Translations under genes and position numbers: made by a program
The notes under the pieces: generated by a model
Databases searched by the model: none
What the model was told of the DNA's origin: nothing
Seen by the model: the letters and a program-made list of their open reading frames with translations, nothing else
NCBI RefSeq assembly: GCF_000004075.3
Contig: NC_026658.2
Coordinates: 62,001 to 126,000, forward strand
DNA from: Cucumis sativus
Lineage: Eukaryota; Streptophyta; Magnoliopsida; Cucurbitales; Cucurbitaceae
Reading direction: 5' to 3'
DNA: 64,000 nt
Part shown: one piece after another, positions 1 through 11,679 of the stretch
How the letters are laid out: each line of letters starts with the position of its first letter
Numbering within the stretch: position 1 is the stretch's first letter

Positions 1-1837
1 ACGATTTTTTCAATGTCACAATGTTAATATTTTGTGATTCCTCGAGGGTTTTTTTCTTTTTTCTCTCAGTTCTTTCTTCTTTTTCTAAAAAAAAAAATCT
101 ATTGTGGGAATATTTTTGCACGTTTGTATAGTTTATTTTATGCATATATCGTACTTATTTTATTTTTATTTTATGCATATATCGTATTTATTTTATTTTA
201 TCGTGTCACAGATGTTAGCACCAAAATATAACAATTCTCTTTTGTTTTTTACTCCACAATAATTTTTTGAGTTTAGAAGAAAAAAAAACAACAAAATTAT
301 ATTTTAAGTTAGGTTTATTTGATTGAAGTTTGTTGATACAAAAGATTTATGAAATAAATTAGTCAATTTTATTGTGTATTTATCAGTTTTATGAAATAAA
401 TTAGTCAATTTTATTGTGTATTTATCAATTTAATTAATATGATAAATTTATAGTCTTACAAAATCAACAACTTCTAATAGTAGACACCCAAAGTATGTTA
501 TTTTTTAAAAGTCTCAAAGTTATAAATGCTATAGAAGGTGTGTGTGAATATATTTCAAATTCAAAGCAAGTGCAAAGCATAGTTTAATTGAAACGTGCTA
601 GCAGCCAAAAAACTTGTAGTACTTAACTTGAATGATGTGTGAGACAAATTTGTTATATTATACTTAAAAATATTCCATTGACATGTGGGAAGTTCTTCAA
701 GATATATACTTTCATTACAAATATATTTCATTTTATTTGCCATCCTCATTGACCCCACCATGTTATCATCTATTTTATTTTGAGTAGGATGGATCTCACA
801 ACAACATTTTATTTCCCAACAACCAATTCAACATATATTTGTTCATTTATTCTAATATAAACAATCATCCATCTCCAACATACATTTGAAAATTTAATCT
901 ACAAACTAAAACATTTACCCTGGTTGAAAAGTAAAACATCAATGCAAATGTTTAATGTAATTCGGATTACCCTTATTTTCATTTACTATTTGATAAACAT
1001 GGTCTCAGTTCAGTCTTCCATTATTGTAGTTAACAAAGTAGTCTATAAACTTTCAACCTACTAAAGATATAATGGTAGCTAGTTGGTCCCAAAATATGTG
1101 GTGTAATGTAAATAACATAATTGTTCAAATGAAAGTTTTGCACTTTACTTTACCCTATTTATTGATCAAATGTTCAAAATGAAAACAAATTTAAACAGTT
1201 AGACCCACCAAAATGAAAGAGGAATAAACTCAATAGATTCATATCCCATATTAATGTCAAGATGTTGAAAAAAGAAAAATTACTAAAAACCTACAGGAAT
1301 GAATATGGCACACACATATTCATATTCATTTCCCATACAATGGAATTACCATTCAGATCGGCACACATATCCATCTAGACATTTTGGAACACTTCTAAGG
1401 CCATATTATTTTAAGACGATCACAGCACCATCTTCTTAATTACAAACAAAGATTACATAAGATTCCACTTTACAATTGAGCCCAACTTACTAAAGTCATT
1501 CGATCCAAAAACAATCAACAATTATAAAGCTTTCAGAAGACCATGTTTAATTCAGCATAATCATATATAATAAACTTCTCAGCTAAACACAAAACTGATG
1601 ATATTCAAGTTTGCATTTGAGCTTAACTTATTACTTATTAAAATCCTTCAGTAATAAAACACCGAGCGATTGAAAAAAAACATCAAAGAGCGGTTGAGGC
1701 AAGCAGGCAAGCTATATTTACATAAGATTCATGGCCTAACCTGATATCTCCATTCTGGCAAGATTCCTAACACCTCGTCCGTTGTGTAAAACACCCAAAA
1801 CTATGACAAAAAATGCCTATGAACTCAGATTCAGTAC
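1..1837. other. Intergenic, AT-rich; 3' flank of the F-box gene
   Basis: No coding region can be supported here; the short open frames are low in complexity and have no recognisable domain. The stretch holds poly-T/poly-A runs and one exact-looking 42-bp tandem duplication (346-429, listed separately). The part nearest 1837 should contain the 3' UTR of the minus-strand F-box gene, but its end cannot be placed from sequence alone. Confidence 0.7.
346..429. repeat. 42-bp tandem duplication, two copies
   Basis: A 42-bp unit beginning TTTATGAAATAAATTAG occurs at 346-387 and again at 388-429, with at most a base or two of difference at the far end. It looks like a recent local slippage or unequal-exchange duplication in AT-rich DNA. 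No gene is affected. Confidence 0.85.
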
Positions 1838-3337
1838 TCATCGTCCTCTCAAATCATAATGTGGTATGACAGCGTGTCGCCGTGGAATCCGAGGTAATGA
1901 TTGTCCAGGAACTCCATATACAGGGAGTCTAATACCAGGCACAATATCAAAATCTCCCCCAATTATATGAGGAACTGGGAAAGGATAAGGAGGTCGTCGA
2001 CGCCGCCCAAAATTAATGAGATCTCTCATATTGCTAGTTCTCCTGTTTCTCTGCTTTTCTTTTTCATAATATTCGACAAATTTTGCTTTCCAATTCCTGT
2101 TTCCTGAAACACCATCCTCTAAACCAAACTCTTGATTGAACTTCATCTTCCACAGCTCATTGCTGGAGGCCAAGTAACGCAATTCAGTACACACACATTC
2201 AACCCTTGCAATGTCCACACCAGTAAGAGCCTCTAAAATCTTAAGCTTCACATCTGCTGGAAGTAGCATAAAGCTTGCAGGAGGTGGTAAACCAGTTTTT
2301 TCACAGATATCAATCAAGAGTGGCAATGCAAGAGCATCCTTCACTATCTTCCAGAATTCAAAAACTTGTTTCTCTGGGTTTCCTTCCTTCTCATCCAGGA
2401 TGTAGTTGGATACTGAATCCACCCAAATAAGATCAAGATTTGGTGCAAATTTTCTCTCATCTAAAGATACACGATACACACTAGATCCTCTACTGTAGCT
2501 AAGAGACCCATAAACATTAACAAAGTACCCTAAACTCTGAAACTTCAATAAAACTACTTCAGTCATGGTAGAATTCTTTTCCCTCTTAGTCAAAAGTTCA
2601 GGTATAGTGTACCAAAGGGACATCGTAAACGACGGGGAAGGCCAATCTTCCGGCATACGGAAAGGACTGTCATCGAAACCTAAATTAGGATTAATCAGCA
2701 CAAATCCAGACTCTAAAAGTACAGCGTGAACGGCAGTTACCAAAAGCTTGTGAGCATTACGATCATAGCCTAACTCCTCCTTCAGAACTCTCCTCAAAAA
2801 GATCGGCCTAGAACATCTATTCTCCACAACTACGGTTGGCTCTTCTTCAACCTCCATTTCTTCACAATCGGACTCCTCGATCATGCTACATGCAGTCAGT
2901 TCTGCACTCGATGACTCGGGTACCACGGATTCAGGCTCGGAATTCTCCAACCTAGGTTTTTTAAGATCACAATCAATACCCAGAAGTTGCTTTCCTTCAA
3001 CCTGCGGTAGCGAGGAAGACGAAACTTGCGAAGAAGAACCAGGAAGCGGAGGTTGAAAAGATTGAATTGACGTAGCTCCGAGAGATGAAAACTCAGGAGG
3101 TTTGAAAGTGAAGAAAAGGAGGTCACCTGAAGTAATACCCAAGGAGTGCAAGGAATCCTCCGGCGAGGATGCTTGGAGCTCGTCCTTCCGATTGAGGGAG
3201 AGGTGAAGAGAATCGGCGGAAAAGGAGGAAGAGAGTGTTTGGAGGAGCGTGTGTTTGAGGTGATCGAGAGTGGATGGATCGGGGACTTCGATTCTGAGGG
3301 ATTGATTGGATTCTAAGGATCTGAGCCTTAATTTCAT
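1838..3337 (-). CDS. SKIP22: F-box protein, SKIP22/FBXO7-like
   Basis: Single uninterrupted frame of 499 residues. F-box proteins of this type are substrate receptors of SCF (SKP1-cullin-F-box) ubiquitin ligases. Layout seen: an N-terminal ubiquitin-like stretch (about 1-78, starting MKLRLRSLES and closing with GDLLFFTF); a Ser/acidic linker (80-170); a middle block like the PI31/FBXO7 N-terminal fold (about 170-310, with LKEELG, HKLLVTAVHAVLLESGFVLINP and a PSPSFTMSLWY segment); the F-box (about 355-400, LPADVKLKILEALTG...VECVCTELRYLASSNELWK); and a basic, Pro-rich tail (440-499) ending HYDLRGR. This order matches animal FBXO7 and Arabidopsis SKIP22. A purine-rich (GAAGAG)5 tract lies about 50-80 bp upstream of the ATG. 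The family call is firm; the ligase substrate is unknown. Confidence 0.88.
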   Translation of the reverse strand: MKLRLRSLESNQSLRIEVPDPSTLDHLKHTLLQTLSSSFSADSLHLSLNRKDELQASSPEDSLHSLGITSGDLLFFTFKPPEFSSLGATSIQSFQPPLPGSSSQVSSSSLPQVEGKQLLGIDCDLKKPRLENSEPESVVPESSSAELTACSMIEESDCEEMEVEEEPTVVVENRCSRPIFLRRVLKEELGYDRNAHKLLVTAVHAVLLESGFVLINPNLGFDDSPFRMPEDWPSPSFTMSLWYTIPELLTKREKNSTMTEVVLLKFQSLGYFVNVYGSLSYSRGSSVYRVSLDERKFAPNLDLIWVDSVSNYILDEKEGNPEKQVFEFWKIVKDALALPLLIDICEKTGLPPPASFMLLPADVKLKILEALTGVDIARVECVCTELRYLASSNELWKMKFNQEFGLEDGVSGNRNWKAKFVEYYEKEKQRNRRTSNMRDLINFGRRRRPPYPFPVPHIIGGDFDIVPGIRLPVYGVPGQSLPRIPRRHAVIPHYDLRGR

Positions 3338-4696
3338 GGTTAGAAATTGGGGGATTGAGAGAAAAAATTCGGATTCAAATTTTAGGGCTCGAAGAGGAAG
3401 AGGAAGAGGAAGAGGAAGAGTGTTCGGAAGAAGAAAGGAAGGCGGTTGGTTGATTTGGGGGTCTGGGAAACGGGACCTTTGATGAACCGTATGAGGCGTT
3501 ACTTCCGTTTTATTTCGCGCTATCTTCCATCTTTGGGCTACTTCTTCCTCTTCTTTTTCTTTCTTTCTTTTAATTAATCTTAGCGCTATTCACTATCTCC
3601 TAAGTCAATGCAACTTCATCGCATTTCACATTCCTCTCTCCTTCAAAAACAGAATTGTTCTTCTTTTACATCTAACCCTGACTGTGCCCAACATTTAGTA
3701 CAATAAAAGGAAAAATAGCAAATCCTAAATTAATAAAAAATTCATGTATTTTGTCATTCTTCTTACCCTACTTTTATGTATTTAATTAAATTCACTTTGT
3801 GAATTCAAACATGAGAGTGTGGTACCAAAACAAATCTTGTCACGTCCGTGCCTGAGAGAAAAACTCTAACAAGAAAAGAAAAGCATGTGACAACCTGTAT
3901 TGAGGGGACTGAACAGATTAAAAAAGTTGAACTAATGTATTGTAATCTTACTTTTATATATGAACACATTTTTCCAAACTGCCGACCTAACGATTTTATT
4001 ATAAAATTTTAAATGTTTTTTTTATAATTTTAATATCGTTTAATTCAAATGAAAACATGAATTCTGTCTCACAATTAATTGACTAAGATATAATAAATAA
4101 AACAATCCAAAGTAATTGCATTGAAAGTATATGTATATAAATAATTTTGCATGACTTAAACAAGTTGTTTGGGAATATTTTCTAAGAAATAATATGTTGA
4201 AGATTGTTTCATATAAAGATTAGTTTAATTAACTAAAAAAAGAAAATGGATCAAAAGGAAAGGCAGAAAAAAAGAAAAAAGAAAAAAGAAAAAAAAAGAG
4301 AAAATACATGACACGATAGTTTTATCTAAAATCGAACACATCTCGCACAACATGACCACAGACTCAACCAACAAAATTCTTATTCTCTTTCTTAACTAAT
4401 AAAAATTATAATAAGAGATCACGTATCTATGAAATGGTTATTATATCCACCAAATTATATTTGAAGATAATTTTAACGTCATTACCACAAAAAAGTTGAG
4501 AATAAAAACATTATGATCATGGAAGTAGACGTCCTAATTGGTATTAGAAGAGCATACACTTAATAAGATTTTAGACTTGATGATCAAATACAAAAGCAAA
4601 GATTCCATTTACAAAAACACTATTCCATACTTCTATTAGTTAGTTTGGTGCTCTCACTCTTTTATCTACGGTCAAGTGACAAACTATATGTACACT
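3338..4696. other. Intergenic between the F-box gene and EGY3
   Basis: This contains the promoter and leader of the F-box gene (next to 3338) and the 3' flank of EGY3 (next to 4696). The centre is AT-rich with an A/G-rich run at about 4255-4305. No open frame, RNA gene or repeat family is recognised. Confidence 0.6.
3391..3420. repeat. (GAAGAG)5 microsatellite in F-box gene leader
   Basis: Five perfect GAAGAG hexamers on the + strand, reading CTCTTC on the transcribed minus strand. They lie 54-83 bp upstream of the F-box ATG and so probably in its 5' UTR. Pyrimidine-rich leaders of this kind are common in plant housekeeping genes. Confidence 0.85.
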
Positions 4697-7600
4697 TTAT
4701 AAGTCACCCCTGAAAAATGGTGCACTGAAAAATGGACTTGAGAATGTGCCTCCGCCATTAGGGAACAAGGTAAGTAAGCAAATGAGGCCGAGAACGACAC
4801 CCCACGCGTACCGATCATCTCCCAAGGGAGTGATCTCATCTGTTGCGGGAACTTCTTCACCACCTCGAAAGAAAGTTGCAAACAAACCCCAAGCCAAACA
4901 AAGGACACTCCCACTCAGTCCACCGATACCAAGTACAAGAGATGTGGCAAATGATAGTAGGGCAGCGGTGCTTCTCCCAAACATGGCTTGTGCAATGCGG
5001 CCTCCTTCGAGCCTCCCGCACGGCAACAAATTCAAAGATGTCACTACCATTCCTATAGGAAGAACATGGAGGAGTCTACGATCAGAAACAATTCATTGAT
5101 TAACAAAATAGGGAAAATCCCAAAAGCCAATAGGCATTTACGAGTCTGTGAGAGTGGGGTTTGTAAAGTGATCGAGTTTATGTGGGGAAGAAGGGAAATA
5201 CCTAAAAGGCCAGCAAAAGCAAGGGGATCCACAGGAACCCCAACACCTTCCACTGCATAGGGCAATACATTGCCAAGGTCATCCGAGTAAGGTCCAATAA
5301 CAAACTGGATAAAAGAAAGTAAGGGATTGTTGTAAAAGAATTGAGGTCTAATGTACCTGCAAATGAAGAATTGGAATCATCAAGAATTGAATATAGTGAG
5401 ATTTCAGTCTGATATAAAAAAGCTTTCTGGTTACGTGTCGATGTGATGTACTTTAGTTTGAACAATCACCAACAAGTTCATGAAATATTTGCAGTTAAGA
5501 AATTATTACAACTCCTTTAACTTATACACTAATCATCCTAAAACTAAAGGAAATGCGAAGCATAGAGGTTGTTAAAACTTAAAATAAAGCCCTAAGTTGT
5601 TGCAGCAACACAAAAAACTACCGAATTGTTGTCTACAGTTAATTGCAATAATTTCATAAATTTAATTGGTAAACTGTCCCAATTGAAAAGTCAAAGGTGC
5701 AATTGTAACCCTCTAAAATTCATCAATATTTCAAAGTCAATCCAAACAAGCTCTTGATCTCAATCCAAGAATCAAGAAGTATCTTAGCAGTTCATTTCAT
5801 TTATTCAGTTTTTTCAATTCAGATGATATTGGGCAAACAAAATTTGATTTCTCAAGTGTTAAAACCTTGGGGGCATTTCTGCTTCTTGAGGAAAGAAAAA
5901 CTCAATCTCACATGGAAAGATTAAAGGACAAGAGAATGCTCAACTTACATTGCATTGTCTCCACCATTAAAGCCACCGTCAATTACAAAAGCAGAGACTG
6001 CAAGTGCCAAGGACGTTAAATATGCAGAAGCAGTACGTGCTACTGGAATATCAAAAAGCGCTTTCTTGTTTGGAAGTAGAGATTCATAGTTATTCATCAC
6101 TCCTAAGCATCCTGTCCAGTTGGAAGGCACGAGAAAAGAAGGGCTTAGCTTCACGCCATAACGAGCTGCTGTTACCCTCGTTGCTATCTGCAGATCAAAC
6201 GCCCATTGGTTTCAATAGATCAAGAAAATGCTGTCTAAAGGATGACACTTATTTTCAGTTTAAAAAACTAATCCATAACAAGAACAAGAAGTACAGGCAA
6301 ACCTGTACTACGAGACCAATGCAGTTAAAAAAAAAAAAAAATCTCTCAGTCCAGAATTCCACAGAAATGAAAATATGGTATAACCAACAACGCAATGAAT
6401 AATAAGACTTGGGGGTGTCTAAGCATGATGGTTGCCACAATATTGTGCAGCAGAGCATTAGACTCTTGAAGGAAAATGTCACGACCATTTTGTCAAAAAG
6501 GACTATAAAACGATAAGCAATCCTCAATGTTCTCCTTCCACATTCGAACTAGCTCCCACTAAATTAGATAAAGATCTCAACACTCCCTTTCCACAAGAAA
6601 GTCTCTTGGGTTATGCTTTGAAAAGAGATAAGACTTGGGTAAAAAAACTACACTCAAAACCAGCAAGATTCCACACATGTTGAACTATGAAAGCGACGAG
6701 AAATGCATTAAGAGAAAACAGCGGATAAAGATGAATAAAAGTTGGTTCACAAACCTCTGAAACTCCCAGAATAGAGATGAAGCCACCAAAGAGAGGAACA
6801 ACATTCGCTATATAGTCATCAAAGGTAGCACCAGGTTTTAGAAAGAAGCCACTCATCAAAGCAATAGTCCCAAACGTTGCAACACATAACGTTATTGCAC
6901 TAAAATATCCCAATGGAGTACTCAGCTTGGTAGACTCAAATTGGAGATCTATTTCTGCCTTGGGTTGCACCATACAGACCTAAAACATATTCCAAAAATA
7001 AGTTATAGAATAAATAAATACACAAACTATTCCATACCTTTTAAATATGTTAAAGAAATCCCAGTTATCAGCATTTGTGTGCAATTGATATCTTGCTCAC
7101 ATTTTTTATATGTCATTAATATTTCTATATGGACTGAAATATTGGGCAGGCCCTCAAGCTATGTGTTAACATTATTTTTGTAGAAATATCAATGGACAAT
7201 GGGATTCTACCTGTTTCGTGATGTCATCTGTTTTTTCTTCCATGAACCATAGGACTACCTCCCTTCCTGCTGCTTCTGATAGTTTTTTCTCCAACTGGGG
7301 AATCACTTCTTCAATGGGTCTCCTCAAGTTCCCAATAAAAATACCTCCATCTCCAAATCTACGTACATCAGTTGCGAAAAATGTATTGAATCCAAAGCAA
7401 CCTCTTAACTGCCAATTTAAAGAAGTTTGTTAGTTAACAAGTAACAGCATCAGTATCCATAGTTCATAATCAAGAGCCTGAGTTTTTGTCATGAAAAATC
7501 ATTCCAATTAATTTAGGCTAGATTATATAAAATAACCTTGATAAGGGTAAGTTTCAATAATGCCCCTCGAAGAGAAAAAAGAAAAAATAATTTATTTTTT

Positions 7601-8278
7601 TTAGATTATATTTTATTTAAATGTGCTAGACTGACATCGGCAACTGGCAAGTGTCAAAACCTTTATACAAAACATGGATACGACGTGTGTGTGTACATGC
7701 ACATAAAGATCCGGAGAAAAATAGATAAATACCTTGCTGAGATCAAGAGCCTTGAAAGTCTCTTCAGCCTTCTCTAATCTCTCCTTCTCTTTTTCCAAAT
7801 TATCCCGAGCAATTCTATTGAACAACCCCACGATCGGATTATTGGCCCCTTCACGATCAAGCTCCTTCAGCTTCCTATCCGCCCTCTTCTTCTCCAGCTT
7901 TATGGCAGCTTCAATAGAAGGATTTCCCATGAACTTCTTGAACTCCTCGTCCGTCTTCCAATCCATTTCCTGTTGTTTCTCTCTCTCTTCACCCCCATGT
8001 TCTCCGGCAGACAGTTCCGCCATCTCGTTGTCATTTCCGCCTCCCCTCTCATCGGAAACCACCGCGATCGAGGAAGACGACGGCTCGCTTTCCGAATCAT
8101 CTCTGGCGGAGAATCTTAAACGATCCTCTGTAATAGGTGCGAAAATTGTAAAGAAGTAACCGCCGGTTCTACGCCCAAGTGGAATCTTACCAAAAGGCTT
8201 GGCCATTGTGCGGCTTGTATAGTGCTTCTCTCTGTGACTGATGAACCATGAATTTGAAGCGATTGAGAGAGCGGCCAT
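4697..8278 (-). CDS. EGY3: EGY3, chloroplast S2P-like pseudoprotease (6 exons)
   Basis: Exons (minus): 8278-7733, 7408-7211, 6979-6755, 6187-5949, 5356-5202, 5052-4697; phases close to a 572-residue protein, about the length of Arabidopsis EGY3. The N-terminus is Ser/Arg-rich and transit-peptide-like. It is followed by an acidic/charged coiled region containing DWKTDEEFKKFMGNPSIEAA and then several hydrophobic membrane segments. The protein belongs to the site-2-protease family (M50) of thylakoid/envelope membrane metalloproteases. In active EGY1/EGY2 the zinc site is HExxH; here the aligned residues read S-E-I-A-T (about 322-326), and the second motif NxxPxxxLDGG reads NLLPCGRLEGG (about 462-472, D to E). 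The catalytic His residues are therefore absent, as known for EGY3, so a non-proteolytic, stress-related role is expected. The gene diverges from PRP40A with 3.4 kb between start codons. Confidence 0.95.
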
Positions 8279-8526
8279 GTGAGAAATGATTCGAAATTTG
8301 AATTTTCGAGTTCGACTTTGGAGATGGAGATATCCATGGCAGGATGGAGGGAAATAAAGGGATTGGAAGAGGAGTCTAGAATCATGGAGAAGAATGGGGA
8401 AGACGATGATTCGTAAGAGACTTGTGGGGCTGAAATGAAATATGGAGATTTTTGTTTTTCATATTCATTGACGAAATTGTTCGAGTGTTCTTTACCTGTT
8501 CATCCGAGTTGACGTTGATTCTCTTG

Positions 8527-8623
8527 TACGTGACTGTACAGTTTATAGATGATCTTATCCGTTGGATCAAAGTCTGAGTGAGAGTGAAGAATTTGTAGAC
8601 CGGCACCAGACGAATGGCACGTG
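8527..8623. promoter_or_regulatory. G-box/ABRE pair upstream of EGY3
   Basis: A palindromic CACGTG (8618-8623) in the context GGCACGTGTCC contains the ABRE form ACGTGTC. A second ABRE-like TACGTGAC lies at 8527-8534. They are about 340 and 250 bp upstream of the EGY3 start codon. Paired ABREs bind bZIP (ABF/AREB) factors in known plant promoters. That they drive EGY3 is inference from position and from the stress link of the gene. Confidence 0.45.
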
Positions 8624-8829
8624 TCCACAAGTTTTATTGGTGAAAAGACGAGCATGTCCTCCAAATTACGATACGTTAAAGGTAGGACGTTACTAGACAA
8701 ACAATAATTAACAAAAGTTTGTATAGTACGTTATTATAATATGTGATTATTATAGCATAGGTTATAATAGATTGTAGGTTGTTATAGTTTATACTTAGAT
8801 GATAGATTATTATATTTTAAGTTATTATA

Positions 8830-9236
8830 ATCTATGTTTGGAGAACTAGGGAATACTGGAATGAGGAGTGAATAATAGTGACATATAGGCGAACTAAGGA
8901 ATAGTGAAATGAGGAGTGAATAATGGTGACATATAGAAAAGATAGATGATCATGGATAGTGAAATAAAGAGGGATAACTAACAGAAATAAGAAAAAGAAA
9001 AAAAGATAGTCATAATTTTAAAATTATGATAATTATTAAATATGACTGATTTCACTAAAAAGAAAAAAAGATAGTCATAGTCTTAAAATTACGATAATGA
9101 TTAAATATGACTGATTTCACTCATTCATAATTTCTAATTTTTTAAATAAATATAAAATAAATAATAAACGTTTAATTTTGTTTATTTCGAGTGACCATAT
9201 AATAAACGTTTAATTTTGTTTATTTCGAGTGACCAT
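8830..9236. repeat. Three adjacent short tandem duplications
   Basis: Three unrelated units are each doubled in succession. About 8830-8937 is an imperfect duplication of some 54 bp, recognised by the repeated GGAATGAGGAGTGAATAAT-type core. About 8992-9121 is a 65-bp unit carrying GATAGTCATA and ending in GACTGATTTCAC. 9161-9236 is an apparently perfect 38-bp unit, ATAATAAACGTTTAATTTTG onward. Together they mark a locally unstable stretch in the EGY3-PRP40A intergenic region. Confidence 0.8.
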
Positions 9237-10319
9237 GAGTTGATTGGAATTGGTTCACTTAACTGATTATAATCAGTTTTACTAGTTTTAGACGTGAACA
9301 TCGAACCATCCAACACTTTGGTAGCTTGGTTGAAAAACTTTAAATAAATAAGTCACTAAAAGATTAGTATTGTCATCTTCCTTACAAGAGAGTGAAAGAG
9401 CCTTTGCACCTTCCAACACTTTGGTACCATCAAAGCTTAAACATATTGATCAATTACCTAGTCTAAGAAATGACATTCACAATCCAAATTAATCAATGCG
9501 GGAATGCTTTTGAAAATAAAATAATATCATATTTCATTTTATAAAATTTTCATCCAATATGAGCAAATAAATTAAACAAAATCGAAATGAGAAATATGTA
9601 CTTGAAACGAAAAAGAGAAACACAAAATTATCGACGGACAATAAATAATACTTTGATATGAGTATCATAAATGAAAAATAGACACTTTTGAAAAAGACAA
9701 ACAAAAAGTTGTTCACAAGTGAGAAAAAAGATAAGTGGTGGGAAATTTGAACATTATGTTGGAAGAGAACGAGTAACCAAGAATGACAACGAAAAGCGAT
9801 AAATAAAAATGAGAAGTCTACAACGAACTGCTCCTAATGTATATGAGTTTATATCAGTAAATTCGCATGCAACTAACGTAGTCATAAGTTCATAACTCAT
9901 TAAAATTTGAGTTATGATATTTTTTATATGGAAACCTTCCGTATCTCATATTTAAAACACAAATTTTTTGAAACATTTAAAAATCTCCAAACTATTTAAA
10001 AATCTCCAAACTAACAAGTATAAGAGTCAAATTGGAAATATATTCTTATATCATGTAAAAAATGAAGATTATAATATTTTTCAATTATCGACTCTAAATA
10101 TATTTCATATATCGTTAAATATATACATTGCAAGTCAAAACGAGCATAACTCTATGTTAGTCTACATGTTTAGTGGTTAAAATGTTTGGATCATGAACGT
10201 AGAATTAGAAAATAAAGGAAAAGAGAAATAATGGTGTTCCCGGCCACAAAGCCCCAGCCCCACCAAATTCATCCCTTCCTAAATATAGCAAAAAGGTTTT
10301 CAATAGGGCGCCTACAGCT

Positions 10320-11679
10320 TCCAATTCAATAGCAGCCCAGCAGCTGGGCAGCTCCACGAACACATCATTCCAAGAATTTCCACTCTCATTCTAACTTCCC
10401 CCGTGCCGCCAAATTCTCTACCCCAAGGTCTGAACCTCCAATTTCTTCATTCTCGATTCTCGGCGGCCATACCTTTCCCCGTTTCGTACTTTCCTTGACT
10501 GGGTAATTTTTGTTTTTGCTTCTTAATCCATTTCATTCAATTTATTGGTCACTTCCATGGCGGTCCCTTAGTCCTGCTCTCCTTCTGGTTTTGCTGCATT
10601 ACTGTCTAATGAATTGGGGACTAACATTAGGGCATGGGCTTTACTTTTTTTTTTTTTTTTTTTATATGTGTTACTTGGTTGCTGTTTGTTTCCATGGTTG
10701 TTCGTTTTTGGCACGCATTAGGGAACATTTGTGTAGTTGGTAGTGGGACTGTTTTATATTGGAGCAAAGAAGAGGTTTTGTTTTTTGGAATTTTCCGGTT
10801 TCGTGATTTTATAAGGAAGCAATTAGGGTGCCTTGGTTGTGGGAGGTGTGCGTAAGTTTGTCTTTTGGATGATACATTTCAAGGTCTTGGGTTCATCTCA
10901 ATAGCCTTAAACTATGTAGTCAGGCATGGTTGAGAGGTATTTGGCAGAGGTTTAGTCTCTTGCTTGATTCAATGCCTCTACGTGGGCTTCACACTCCTTG
11001 GTTTGTGCAATTTTTTCTGTCATGTTTTGTTATTTATGACTGGATACCTTGTTTTGACTGGTTAGTTTAGCTCTCGTGGTGGCTCATTTTCTCCAGCTGC
11101 TTTTTTTTACGCCCTTATATATTCTTTTATTTTTCTCAGTGAAAGCTTCATTTTCCATAGGAAAAAAACCTGAAACCATGCTGTCTCTCAAAGCTAGCCA
11201 TGAGATGGATAAAAGCTTAATGAGCTAGTACAGTTGGCAAAATCTTATTTATTTATAATGTTTCGAAAGATGAACCATACCCCTATACCTAAAAATAAAA
11301 ATAGAAAGAATACAAGGGGCATACCAAAAACCAACCTTTTAAGGGAGTCAAACTAAAAGAGAAAAGGGCTCCAAACGAGGATGTTTCTCGTTAGAAGGGA
11401 TATTAGGAAAGCTCATTGTGATCAATGGACTCTATGCCATGCTATGGTTTCTTACATCCTGACATTTCATAATGATATCAGACTATTTATGAATCTTAAT
11501 AGTTTGAGCATCTCATAATTTGTCTTTTGGGTTTTCCTTGTTTTCCCTGGATTACGTTTTTGTATGGCTTAGCATCGTGATCTTCTTTATGCCTTTTATT
11601 AGAATCTGTTCCTTATTCTTGGAAAAAAATTATCATTGGTTTTGCAGTTCTTTCTGGGACTTTGCATCTTTACCTGAGA
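10320..11679 (+). other. PRP40A: PRP40A 5' UTR with a 1.1-kb leader intron
   Basis: A C-rich leader (about 10320-10502) ends at a donor GG|GTAATTTT (10503). The acceptor TTTGCAG is at 11641-11647 and 32 leader bases follow before the ATG at 11680. A leading intron of this size is common in plant housekeeping genes and can raise expression. The transcription start is not determined; the intron contains a T19 run at 10645-10663. Confidence 0.6.

Larger units (their letters stand above)
8279..10300. other. Divergent intergenic region, EGY3/PRP40A
   Basis: This separates two genes transcribed away from each other, so it holds both promoters. The EGY3 side has the ABRE pair. From about 8700 to 8840 the sequence is rich in TTATAATAG/CTATTATAA-type palindromic words and ends in TAATCTATGTTTGGAG, resembling the end of the MITE-like element at 44454-44642. 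Tandem duplications fill 8830-9236. From 9240 to about 10200 it is AT-rich with nothing recognised. GC rises after 10230 at the PRP40A leader. Confidence 0.6.

Noticed and set aside
4746-5099. 117-codon + strand frame
   Set aside because: Antisense shadow of the last EGY3 exon, which is the conserved frame.
8300-8313. Possible heat-shock element (GAAnnTTC) near EGY3
   Set aside because: Only two perfect inverted units occur, the third is mismatched, and the site is just 22 bp before the start codon, inside the probable leader.
10510-10855. Two overlapping + strand frames of 73-77 codons
   Set aside because: They lie within the PRP40A leader intron, include a T19 run and have no domain.
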